In this document: positions 6,816 through 13,257 of the stretch, piece after piece | How positions within the stretch are numbered: position 1 is the stretch's first letter | How the letters are laid out: each line of letters begins with the position of its first letter | NCBI GenBank assembly: GCA_002292015.1 | Contig: DBBD01000150.1 | Coordinates: 1 to 13,266, forward strand | Source: Firmicutes bacterium UBA993 | GTDB taxonomy: Bacteria; Bacillota; Dethiobacteria; DTU022 | Reading direction: 5' to 3' | DNA length: 13,266 nt | Made by a program: the position numbers and the translations under genes | Notes under the pieces: model-generated | Database searches by the model: none | What the model was told of the DNA's origin: nothing | The model's input: only the letters and a program-made list of their open reading frames with translations

Positions 6816-7928
6816 TTATTTAACCCCGTTCAGCCTTTCGGCATCCTGCTTTGGTTTGGCAAAAATCATCCGCCCCGCCGCAGTCTGTAGTACGCTGGTC
6901 ACCAGCACATCTACAGTTTCACCGATATAGCGGCGCCCTCCTTCAACCACAATCATCGTTCCGTCGTCGAGATAGGCAATCCCCTGGCCGGTTTCCTTGC
7001 CGTCCTTGATGATCTGGGCGACCATCTCTTCCCCGGGCAGGACCACCGGCTTCACTGCGTTAGCCAACTCATTAATGTTCAACACGGCTATCCCCTGCAG
7101 CTCACAAACCTTGTTTAAGTTAAAATCATTGGTGATTATCTTGCCATTGATGGTCTTAGCCAGTTTGACCAACTTGCTGTCGACTTCAGTAATATCTTCA
7201 AAATCGGCCTCGTATATTTGCACCGGTATGTCCATCTCTTTTTGGATTTTATTGAGCACGTCAAGACCGCGCCTTCCCCGGTTACGCTTGAGCAGATCCG
7301 GTGAATCAGCGATATGGCGCAGCTCTTCCAGCACAAAGCCGGCTACCACGATTACCCCTTCCAGAAATCCTGTTTTACAGATATCGACAATTCTGCCGTC
7401 GATTATCGCGCTGGTGTCGAGAATCTTGAAGACCTCGTTTCCACGCCCGCGACCTCCGCCGCGCATATTCCGGTTGAACAGGGAAGATAAAAAAGTGAAC
7501 TCATCTTTGCGATTTAGCATAAACCGGACGCCGATAATGACCAGGAAAAGGGTGATAACGGGTGACAAAAAAACCCCGACCACCGGTAGGCGGTAGATCG
7601 GGTAGCTAAGCAAAAGACTGATTAAAAGGGTAATGATTAAACTGATTACAACCAGGGCTATATCCTGAGTTGGCACAGTTTTGAGCCGACTGTCGGCCCA
7701 GGCCACCAGGCAGTTAAAGACATAAATTAAGGCAGGCGTAAGAAGGTAAAATATAAGTCCGCACAGCAAACCTCCGACAGCATAGTAGCCGATGCTGACC
7801 GGAGTAAAATAAAACCCCTCCGGGATATCGATAAAGCCCTTAAGAAAAGGCAGAATCACTACGAAAAGGTAGACACCGAGCACCACGCCTAAGATTGTTC
7901 CAACAATCCTTAAGATCTTTTTGACCAT
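6816..7928 (-). CDS. Membrane-anchored PIN-TRAM domain protein (YacL type)
   Basis: The 370 residues carry four predicted membrane helices at about 5-29, 47-73, 89-110 and 115-137. A glycine/arginine linker (157-163, GGGRGRG) leads to a cytoplasmic PIN nuclease-like domain at about 167-285. The PIN acidic residues are visible: Asp171 in ILDTSAIIDGR, Glu201/Glu202, Asp250 and Asp268 in ITNDFN. A TRAM RNA-binding domain follows at about 298-358 (GQGIAYLDDGTMIVVEGGRRYIG). The family matches B. subtilis YacL, which lies upstream of ispD in the same order; its substrate is unsettled. The ATG start has GGGGGTGA upstream. It is the first gene of the run down to yacP, with a promoter at 8034-8063. 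Confidence 0.93.
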   Translation of the reverse strand: MVKKILRIVGTILGVVLGVYLFVVILPFLKGFIDIPEGFYFTPVSIGYYAVGGLLCGLIFYLLTPALIYVFNCLVAWADSRLKTVPTQDIALVVISLIITLLISLLLSYPIYRLPVVGVFLSPVITLFLVIIGVRFMLNRKDEFTFLSSLFNRNMRGGGRGRGNEVFKILDTSAIIDGRIVDICKTGFLEGVIVVAGFVLEELRHIADSPDLLKRNRGRRGLDVLNKIQKEMDIPVQIYEADFEDITEVDSKLVKLAKTINGKIITNDFNLNKVCELQGIAVLNINELANAVKPVVLPGEEMVAQIIKDGKETGQGIAYLDDGTMIVVEGGRRYIGETVDVLVTSVLQTAAGRMIFAKPKQDAERLNGVK

Positions 7929-8033
7929 TTATTCTCACCCCCTTTTTAGAGTTATAGTCACTTCATTTGGGTCATCCTCCAGACACAAGAAAAGAAACTT
8001 TTAAATAAAAAAACCCCGGGAACCCCTCGGCAC

Positions 8034-8063
8034 ATTATAACTTAAAGCTTTCCCCGGAATCAA
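8034..8063 (-). promoter_or_regulatory. Sigma-A promoter of the PIN-TRAM/isp/cys operon
   Basis: On the minus strand TTGATT (8058-8063) and a perfect TATAAT (8034-8039) are 18 bases apart. The start point would be near 8027, giving a leader of about 100 bases before the PIN-TRAM gene. The leader begins with a GC-rich stretch followed by T7 (8004-8010). No other promoter of this quality was seen between here and sigH, so the genes down to yacP may share this transcript. Confidence 0.75.
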
Positions 8064-8102
8064 GGCACGATCTGCGGTTGTCAATCGTTTTGAGTTAGGT
8101 TA

Positions 8103-8591
8103 TCACTTTGGAGCCCGATCAAATATATCATCCAAAACACTGATAATTTCAGCATGCTCCAGGCCCTGTACCAATATCAGCTCGCTAACCAGGATTTGGC
8201 GGGCAGTATCAAGCATCTTACTCTCACCAGTGGATAAACCTTTTTCGCATTCCCTGAGCATCAGGTTGCGCACCACTTCCGCTACTTCGTAAATATCTCC
8301 GCTCTTGATCTTCTCCAAGTGGTTACGATAACGCCGGTTCCAATTAGCGGAAAGTTCTGGTTTATCGCCTTTAAGCACAACAAAAACGTGGTCAACCTCC
8401 TCTTTTTCAATTACTCCCCGTAACCCTACCTGAACAATATTGTCTGTTGGAATCAACACTTTCATATCGCCAAGAGGCAGCCTCATTACGTAATATTGCT
8501 TACGGGCGCCAAGGATTTCCTTCTCTTCGATTGCTTCAATTACCCCCGCCCCATGCATCGGGTAAACCACTCGGTCTCCAACGCTGAACAA
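8103..8591 (-). CDS. CarD/CdnL-family transcription regulator
   Basis: CarD-family proteins bind the RNA polymerase beta subunit and stabilise open promoter complexes, notably at rRNA and housekeeping promoters. From the TTG at 8589-8591 the protein has 162 residues and begins MFSVGDRVVYPMHGAG, the standard family start. The polymerase-binding domain is about 1-58. The C-terminal helical DNA-contacting domain holds the conserved tryptophan (Trp84 in SANWNRRYR), equal to Trp85 of M. tuberculosis CarD. The TTG is preceded at about seven bases by GAGGGGG. A longer reading from ATG 8621 is excluded because that ATG lies within the promoter -10 region. It precedes the PIN-TRAM/isp operon, as in other Clostridia, and is divergent from the gene at 8830. 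Confidence 0.93.
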   Translation of the reverse strand: MFSVGDRVVYPMHGAGVIEAIEEKEILGARKQYYVMRLPLGDMKVLIPTDNIVQVGLRGVIEKEEVDHVFVVLKGDKPELSANWNRRYRNHLEKIKSGDIYEVAEVVRNLMLRECEKGLSTGESKMLDTARQILVSELILVQGLEHAEIISVLDDIFDRAPK

Positions 8592-8621
8592 TAGACTGCC
8601 CCCTCGGTTTTTCTGATACAT

Positions 8622-8650
8622 ATTGTAACACAGCCTTTTTCCAGTGTCAA
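8622..8650 (-). promoter_or_regulatory. Sigma-A promoter P1 of carD
   Basis: On the minus strand a perfect TTGACA (8645-8650) is 17 bases from TACAAT (8622-8627), with an extended TG one base before the -10 element. The start point would be near 8615, leaving a 24-base leader that holds the GAGGGGG ribosome-binding site of the TTG-started carD. Confidence 0.87.
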
Positions 8651-8660
8651 TTAGCCAAAT

Positions 8661-8689
8661 ATTGTAACATATTCAAATTATCTTTACAA
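8661..8689 (-). promoter_or_regulatory. Possible upstream carD promoter P2
   Basis: On the minus strand TTGTAA (8684-8689) and TACAAT (8661-8666) are 17 bases apart. The -10 region TGTTACAATAT is identical to that of P1, 39 bases away. It may be a tandem promoter, or the repeated sequence may be a regulator site. Confidence 0.45.
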
Positions 8690-8752
8690 CGGCTATGGGA
8701 AGATTTTTTTAACAGAATGGGGCTCTAGGCTGATCTGCTATATATTGTGCGG

Positions 8753-8782
8753 TTGACAGGGTTTGAAAATAAAAAGTATAAT
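8753..8782 (+). promoter_or_regulatory. Sigma-A promoter of the 132-residue protein gene
   Basis: A perfect TTGACA (8753-8758) and a perfect TATAAT (8777-8782) are 18 bases apart. The start point would be near 8789, about 40 bases before the ATG at 8830. It points away from the carD promoters, and about 64 bases separate its -35 element from that of P2. Confidence 0.87.
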
Positions 8783-8829
8783 GACGGCAGCAAAGTCCTC
8801 TCCAGACAGAAGTAAGAGGTGAAGCGTCA

Positions 8830-9228
8830 ATGAAGGATAACGAAGGGGTTTGCAGCTTTCAGGATATAGTTTCAGATGTTTTAATACGCCACCGCAGCAT
8901 CCTCGACTGTCTGACCAAGTATCAGGAATCAACGGCCAGGGTGAACCGCAGTGTAATAAAAGCAGTGACTGACTGCGGCTGCGTTTCGATTAACGCTAAT
9001 AAAAAGCAATTCCCTGTCCGCGATTCGCTCAAAGACTGCGGCAAGTATATGGATTCCCACATCAAAGGTAAAATGTGCGAACACTGCCGCGAGGTGGTCG
9101 CCGAAGAACTCGGCAAACATCTCTTTTACCTGGCCGCCCTCTGTAATACTCTTGATTTTAAGCTGGAGAAACTATTCGACAATGAGTACGAACGGATTAA
9201 CACCCTAGGGCACTTTTTGCTATCCTGA
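8830..9228 (+). CDS. Conserved small cysteine-rich protein of unknown function
   Basis: The 132-residue protein looks soluble and mostly helical, with no signal peptide or membrane segment. It has eight cysteines, including a Cys49-Gly-Cys51 pair and a Cys83-x-x-Cys86 pair, which could together bind a metal such as zinc; this is inference. The C-terminal third (EELGKHLFYLAALCNTLDFKLEKLF, 92-116) resembles the last helices of MazG-like nucleotide pyrophosphohydrolases, but the expected acidic metal-binding motif is incomplete (Lys96 where Asp is usual). I recall similar proteins in other Clostridia that may carry a DUF1573 label because of the CGC motif, without an assigned role. The ATG has GAGGTGA eight bases upstream and a consensus promoter, so it is a real, well-expressed gene. 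It is monocistronic and divergent from carD. Confidence 0.85.
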   Translation: MKDNEGVCSFQDIVSDVLIRHRSILDCLTKYQESTARVNRSVIKAVTDCGCVSINANKKQFPVRDSLKDCGKYMDSHIKGKMCEHCREVVAEELGKHLFYLAALCNTLDFKLEKLFDNEYERINTLGHFLLS

Positions 9229-9265
9229 ACTAATACCGGTCTAACATGACAATCACCCAACAAAT

Positions 9266-9327
9266 TCACTCTCCTCTTGGAGAGGGCCAGGGTGAGGGGG
9301 GATAGCCCCTCTGCCAACGCCACCCGG
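9266..9327 (+). repeat. Double-hairpin GC-rich repeat, copy A
   Basis: It has two hairpins: CTCTCC-TCTT-GGAGAG (9269-9284) and GAGGGG...CCCCTC (9294-9311), joined by GCCAGGGT. A short tail ends in ACCCGG. The same layout recurs in copies B (11360-11422) and C (13189-13257, inverted). Copy A lies between the 132-residue protein gene and pucR. It probably belongs to a dispersed intergenic repeat family; a transcription-terminating role for the upstream gene is possible but no T-run follows. Confidence 0.75.
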
Positions 9328-9458
9328 TGCCTTTATGGTCTCTGAATCGAAACCAGCCAACAAAACCAAAAAAGCCCTGACGACTTTTACCTTCATTAAA
9401 CAGATGCCAGCTAAGAAACATCACAGGCACTAGTTGCAAAGAAAAGTGGTAGATTCAG

Positions 9459-11162
9459 GTGACAGTTACTGTCAGAGATGCCCTGCAAATTGGCGCATTG
9501 ATCGATGCAAAAGTAATAGCCGGTGCTAACGGACTGGACAATGAAATTCGTGCTGTTGATGTTATTGATGTACCGGATGCTGCAATCTGGTTTCGGCGCC
9601 ACACGCTGCTCTCCACTACTTTTTACGCCCTTAAAGACAACATTGAAGCTCAACTTAAGATGCTTGAAGATATAAAAAACTGCGGCGGCGCCGGCTTGAT
9701 CATTTTCTCACCGGAACGTTATATATCGCACATTGACCCACAATTGATCAAAAAAGCAGACGACCTGAGTTTGCCCCTCCTGGAGATGCCCGACTGCTCT
9801 TATATTGATGTGATTGTCCCGGTAATGAGCCAGGTCCTGGACAAGCAGGTCAGGGCCCTTGAATATGCTCAGGAAGTGCACAGCATGATGACTGACATCA
9901 TCATCAAGGGGAAGGGGTTGCGGGAGCTGCTGACCTCCTTAGCTATTCTACTGGAAAAACCGGTCCTGATGGCCGATGCCGATCTTTTTTTGATCGATGC
10001 AGTATCGCCGCCAGGAACGATAAGCAGCTCCACTCCCTTGGTCAAAAAGTGGCAAATCAGCAAAGGACTTCTGCCGCTTGGGGAATTTTATCCGGATGCC
10101 TTGTTGAGCGATCTCGTATTCAGCAAAAAACCGGCCTATTACCAGTATGGGTCCGGCGAATACGATCATACCGATTTCTTTTTCCCGGTAATTGCCGGCG
10201 ATCATTTTTACGGTGTCCTGGTAGTGCCTGAGCTGGAGCGGGATCTGGAGAAAGCGAAAACTGTCGCTTTTGAGGCAGGGGCCGTGGCCATATCCCTACA
10301 CATTCTAAAGGAAAATGCCATTACTGAAGCTGAACGTAAAAGCGAGCTTGACTTTTACAATGAGTTGCTTCTGGGCAATTTTAAAAATCACGAAGATTTA
10401 GCCTTCCGGGCACGGCAGCATGGCTTGAAGCCTGATGGCGGCTATTTCGTTATTCTTGCCGAGGTGAGCAGGGAAAATCACACATGCAGCGCTGGCCTCC
10501 TTGCTTCAAAAGATATTGAAAGAAATACCCTCGTAAGAAAGCTGAAAGGGCTGCTCCGTCTGGCGTTGGAGCAGGAAAATTATAACGGGGTTGTGATTGA
10601 GGCTTTGGGCAGCCTGGTGGTCATTGTCTATGCAACGAAGAAGTATAACCAGGAAGAAACCACGTCTTTATGCCGTCACCTGTTAACTGCTTTCCGCAAC
10701 CGTGTACAAAATCAACGCAGCGGAGCTCCGCTCTACCTTGCTGTCGGTAACTTCTGCCCGAATATTGAACGCATCAGCGCCGGCTACCTGGAAGCCTGGG
10801 AGACTATTGATCTAGGCAAAAAATTATTCAAAGGCGATTTTGCGCTCAGTTACTCGGAGATGGCCCCCTATCACCTTATAAAACGACTGCTGACCGGCAT
10901 AAAAACTAACGAGCTGTTTAACTGCGTCTATCAGCCATTGCTGCAATATGACCATGAGAAAGGCGGTGAATTGGTCCAGACCCTTGAAACCTACCTCAAT
11001 TGCAACTTCTCGCGTACCAAAACTGCCAACAGGCTGCACATCCACCGCAATTCACTCAACTATCGTCTCCAAAAGATTGAAGAGCTAATGGGGTCTGCGA
11101 TTGACCAGCTTGATCCTTTTCCTTTAATGCTGGCTTCGATTAGCCGCCGCCTAAGTAATTAG
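9459..11162 (+). CDS. PucR-family transcriptional regulator
   Basis: PucR-type regulators control purine, amino acid or other nitrogen-compound use in Gram-positive bacteria. The 567 residues include an N-terminal PucR ligand-sensing domain (about 1-128, TVRDALQIG, VIDVPDAAIWF, GGAGLIIF). A middle region (about 150-290) has a GAF-like look, and a degenerate GGDEF-like segment follows (about 300-440). The C-terminal helix-turn-helix spans about 511-545 (FSRTKTANRLHIHRNSLNYRLQKIEELMG). The GTG start at 9459-9461 fits the family N-terminus; its ribosome-binding site is weak (AGTGGT). A 15-base palindrome overlaps the start codon, so autoregulation is likely. The permease gene 382 bases downstream on the same strand is the probable target. 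The effector cannot be told from sequence; family membership is secure. Confidence 0.93.
   Translation: MTVTVRDALQIGALIDAKVIAGANGLDNEIRAVDVIDVPDAAIWFRRHTLLSTTFYALKDNIEAQLKMLEDIKNCGGAGLIIFSPERYISHIDPQLIKKADDLSLPLLEMPDCSYIDVIVPVMSQVLDKQVRALEYAQEVHSMMTDIIIKGKGLRELLTSLAILLEKPVLMADADLFLIDAVSPPGTISSSTPLVKKWQISKGLLPLGEFYPDALLSDLVFSKKPAYYQYGSGEYDHTDFFFPVIAGDHFYGVLVVPELERDLEKAKTVAFEAGAVAISLHILKENAITEAERKSELDFYNELLLGNFKNHEDLAFRARQHGLKPDGGYFVILAEVSRENHTCSAGLLASKDIERNTLVRKLKGLLRLALEQENYNGVVIEALGSLVVIVYATKKYNQEETTSLCRHLLTAFRNRVQNQRSGAPLYLAVGNFCPNIERISAGYLEAWETIDLGKKLFKGDFALSYSEMAPYHLIKRLLTGIKTNELFNCVYQPLLQYDHEKGGELVQTLETYLNCNFSRTKTANRLHIHRNSLNYRLQKIEELMGSAIDQLDPFPLMLASISRRLSN
9460..9474. promoter_or_regulatory. 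Palindrome over the pucR-family start codon (candidate operator)
   Basis: TGACAGT-T-ACTGTCA is a perfect 7+1+7 inverted repeat that begins on the second base of the GTG start codon. Coding constraint alone does not require it. The position would let a bound protein block transcription, or a hairpin block translation initiation, of the regulator gene. Confidence 0.4.
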
Positions 11163-11173
11163 CAGATTATTAC

Positions 11174-11190
11174 TTGTGCATTTTGCACAA
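11174..11190. promoter_or_regulatory. TTGTGCA inverted repeat after the pucR-family gene
   Basis: TTGTGCA-TTT-TGCACAA is a perfect 7-bp inverted repeat beginning 12 bases after the stop. Beyond one mismatch it extends by four more pairs (ATTA/TAAT). A lone half-site TTGTGCA recurs at 11270-11276. It may be an operator for the regulator, or a weak terminator, since AT-rich DNA but no clean T-run follows. Confidence 0.45.
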
Positions 11191-11359
11191 ATAATTTTCA
11201 TAATTTCTGTATATCTTACAAAGGTGATTCACTTTGAAAATTTAAAGTACTTCTACGGTTGCGGTTGTTTTGTGCAATGCTGTACCGCTTTACATTAGAT
11301 AACAAATGACGTTTTTATACGAAGCTCTATCCATAAATTTAAATAATACCCTAAAAAAT

Positions 11360-11422
11360 CCCCTCACCCCTGGAGAGAGGGCCAGGTAGAGGGGGCTTGA
11401 GCCCTCTACCGACTTTACCCGG
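11360..11422 (+). repeat. Double-hairpin GC-rich repeat, copy B
   Basis: The layout equals copy A: a GGAGAGAGGGCCAGG core, then a strong 9-bp hairpin GGTAGAGGG...CCCTCTACC (11385-11393 with 11402-11410), then a tail ending ACCCGG. The stem in B differs from that in A by changes that keep pairing, which suggests that the fold, rather than the exact sequence, is maintained. Confidence 0.75.
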
Positions 11423-11426
11423 CAGC

Positions 11427-11540
11427 ATGAAAGCCCGTTTTTTAAAGGAGGTGCTTATTACCAGCAATTGTCAATCAGCTCTCCGCATCACCAGCGGGCG
11501 CGAAAAGCGCCACACCAAAGTTTCAGGAAAGGAAGGTTAA
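11427..11540 (+). CDS. Doubtful 37-codon open frame ahead of the permease
   Basis: An open frame from ATG 11427 (MKARFLKEVLITSNC...) ends in TAA four bases before the permease ATG. The strong Shine-Dalgarno sequence AAAGGAGGTG (11444-11453) lies inside it, and the GTG at 11451 in the same frame overlaps that sequence, too close to serve as its start. The ATG itself has no ribosome-binding site. No family is recognised. It may be a leader peptide coupled to the permease, or chance. Confidence 0.15.
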   Translation: MKARFLKEVLITSNCQSALRITSGREKRHTKVSGKEG

Positions 11541-11544
11541 GATT

Positions 11545-13167
11545 ATGGCACAACCTGGTATGTTTGTCCGCAAGGCCAGCGGCCTGGTCCGTTCATGGTC
11601 GGTATTTGATGGTTTCATCTACGCTTTCTTTTCAGTTAACCTGGTAACCCTCGGTTTTTACATCTTTGCCTTTGCTCCTTATATTCCCGAGGCCAATCTT
11701 TTAACTGCCATTGTCATCAGTTGCATATTTATCATTTTTCAAATCTTTGTTTATGGTTTACTGGTGGCGGTAATGCCTCGCGCCGGCGGCGATTACGTCT
11801 GGCAAAGCCGGATTCTGGGCGGCGGCCTCGGTTTCGTGCTTTCGATAACCGGCTGGGCTTTGATACTCTGGCATTGGGTTCCGCTTTATGGTAACATGCT
11901 CGCCTTTAACGTTTTTGCCCCAATTCTGGGAATGCTGGGCGGCTGGACCGGCAGTGTTGGCTTCACCAATGCCGCAAGTTGGTTTATCAGCACTAATGGC
12001 CTCTTTGTTTCCGCCCTGGTTGTTATTGCGCTGGCCTTCATCTACGTCAGCTTGGGAATGAGCTGGTATGCCCGTATTCAAAAGTTTTGTTTCTATTTAG
12101 GAATGGCCGGTATGGCAACTATGATCATCATGCTACTGGCCAACAACCGCGCCGATTTCATTGCCGGATTTAATCACTATGCAAACAACTTCTTTGCTGC
12201 CGGCGGCGGTGATATTTACAAGCAAGTCCTCGCTGCATCAGCTGAGGGCGGCTACACAGCAGCCCCCCTGAACAGATTAGCGATCGGCGCGAGCCTGGCG
12301 CTAATCCCGACGGTCGTCTTCTTCAATTTGTGGCCCAACTGGGGCGCCACCCTTTATGGAGAAGTGCGCGGGGCTTCGGATTTTAAGCGCAACTTCTGGA
12401 GTATGGCTGCCGGACTGATTGGCACCACCGTTTTAGCCCTGATCGTGCTCAGCCTGATTGCCAGAGTTATCGGCTGGGACTTTTACAACGCAGCAAACTT
12501 CACGTACTATGAGGGAACCTCGCCCTTTGGCGCCTATCCTTACCCAGCCCTGCTGGTCAGCTTCCTGACTGACAGCCCGCTATTGCAAATGTGGCTGTTG
12601 ATTTCGATGAGCGCCTGGTTCTTTGGCTGGTGCGGCACAGTATTTCTATCCTCGACCCGGGTTATCTTCGCTGCTGCATTTGACCGCATTTTGCCGGAAT
12701 GGATGGCCCGCGTTTCAACCAAGTCCCGCTCCCCGTTTAATGCCCTACTGGTAATGGCTATCGGTGGAGTGATCGTCAGCGCCGGCATGCATTACACGGC
12801 ACACCTGGAAAAACTGGCCCTTAACTCCACTGTGGTCATCGCCATTACCTATTTCGGCACTACCATTGCAGGGATTATCTTGCCCTACAAAGACCCGGAG
12901 CTCTATAACGCTTCACCGATCGCCAGGCTAAAAATCTTCGGCCTGCCGCTGATTACCGTAACCGGAGTAATCTTCGGAGCCTTTTTGCTGTTCCTCTTCT
13001 ACATGTGGGCCGCCGATCCGGTGTACGGGATCAACGATCCGGTTTCTTACATCTATATGGCCGTGCTCTATGCTATTTCTATCGCTATTTATGTGGGATC
13101 CAAGGCTTACCGCAAGAAGCAGGGCATTAACTTGGATGAAATCCACAAAACCATCCCGGTTGAGTAG
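11545..13167 (+). CDS. APC-superfamily amino acid/nitrogen-compound permease
   Basis: This is an integral membrane secondary transporter with about 12 hydrophobic helices over 540 residues. The N-terminus (SWSVFDGFIYAFFSVNL) and the motif MPRAGGDYVWQSR (77-89), at the cytoplasmic end of an early helix, mark the amino acid-polyamine-organocation superfamily. Later signatures are AAGLIGTTVLALIV (about 290-305) and STRVIFAAAFDRILPEWMARVSTKSRSPFNALLVM (370-405), the latter conserved in APC permeases. The C-terminus is short and charged. The ATG has AAGGAAGG about eight bases upstream. It follows the PucR-family regulator on the same strand, so control by that regulator is likely. The substrate is not visible; amino acids, allantoin-like or other nitrogen compounds are open. 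No partner enzyme gene lies inside the window. Confidence 0.9.
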   Translation: MAQPGMFVRKASGLVRSWSVFDGFIYAFFSVNLVTLGFYIFAFAPYIPEANLLTAIVISCIFIIFQIFVYGLLVAVMPRAGGDYVWQSRILGGGLGFVLSITGWALILWHWVPLYGNMLAFNVFAPILGMLGGWTGSVGFTNAASWFISTNGLFVSALVVIALAFIYVSLGMSWYARIQKFCFYLGMAGMATMIIMLLANNRADFIAGFNHYANNFFAAGGGDIYKQVLAASAEGGYTAAPLNRLAIGASLALIPTVVFFNLWPNWGATLYGEVRGASDFKRNFWSMAAGLIGTTVLALIVLSLIARVIGWDFYNAANFTYYEGTSPFGAYPYPALLVSFLTDSPLLQMWLLISMSAWFFGWCGTVFLSSTRVIFAAAFDRILPEWMARVSTKSRSPFNALLVMAIGGVIVSAGMHYTAHLEKLALNSTVVIAITYFGTTIAGIILPYKDPELYNASPIARLKIFGLPLITVTGVIFGAFLLFLFYMWAADPVYGINDPVSYIYMAVLYAISIAIYVGSKAYRKKQGINLDEIHKTIPVE

Positions 13168-13188
13168 AGCAACTGCTTAACATTTATA

Positions 13189-13257
13189 GAGCGGAGGGAT
13201 TAAGTCCCCCTTACCCTAGCCCTCTCCCCAATACGTGTATATTTAAAGGGGAGAGGG
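13189..13257 (-). repeat. Double-hairpin GC-rich repeat, copy C (inverted)
   Basis: Read on the minus strand it gives GGGGAGAGGGCTAGGGTAAGGGGG, closely matching the cores of copies A and B. The outer hairpin is a perfect 10-bp inverted repeat, CCCTCTCCCC (13220-13229) with GGGGAGAGGG (13248-13257), around an 18-base AT-rich loop. It begins about 20 bases after the permease stop and may end its transcript, though no T-run is seen before the window ends. Confidence 0.72.

Larger units (their letters stand above)
11163..11544 (+). other. Regulatory-looking intergenic region between pucR-family gene and permease
   Basis: This 382-base gap holds, in order: the TTGTGCA dyad (11174-11190), a bulged dyad CAAAG-G-TGA / TCA-CTTTG (11219-11236), a further TTGTGCA half-site (11270-11276), repeat copy B (11360-11422), a strong unassigned Shine-Dalgarno sequence (11444-11453) and a small GGCGC-GAAAA-GCGCC hairpin (11497-11511). 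A weak promoter candidate is TTTTCA (11195-11200) with TACAAA (11217-11222), 16 bases apart. No consensus sigma-A promoter is present, which suits an activator-dependent gene. Confidence 0.5.

Noticed and set aside
8004..8027. GC-rich stretch plus T7 on the minus strand after carD, as a rho-independent terminator
   Set aside because: The GC part (CCGAGGGGTTCCCGGGG) cannot form more than about three stacked pairs with a legal loop, and it lies directly downstream of the promoter at 8034-8063, so a terminator call is not supported.
8830..9228. Calling the 132-residue protein an active MazG pyrophosphohydrolase
   Set aside because: Only the last helices resemble MazG; the acidic metal-binding set is incomplete, so activity is not supported.
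9335..9433. Open frame of 32 residues (MVSESKPANKTKK...) between repeat A and the PucR-family gene
   Set aside because: No convincing ribosome-binding site, no family, and its length is within chance; recorded only because it begins just after repeat A, as the doubtful frame does after repeat B.
9266..13257. CRISPR array or insertion sequence from the three repeats
   Set aside because: The copies are kilobases apart, differ in sequence and orientation, have no regular spacers, and no transposase or cas gene is present.
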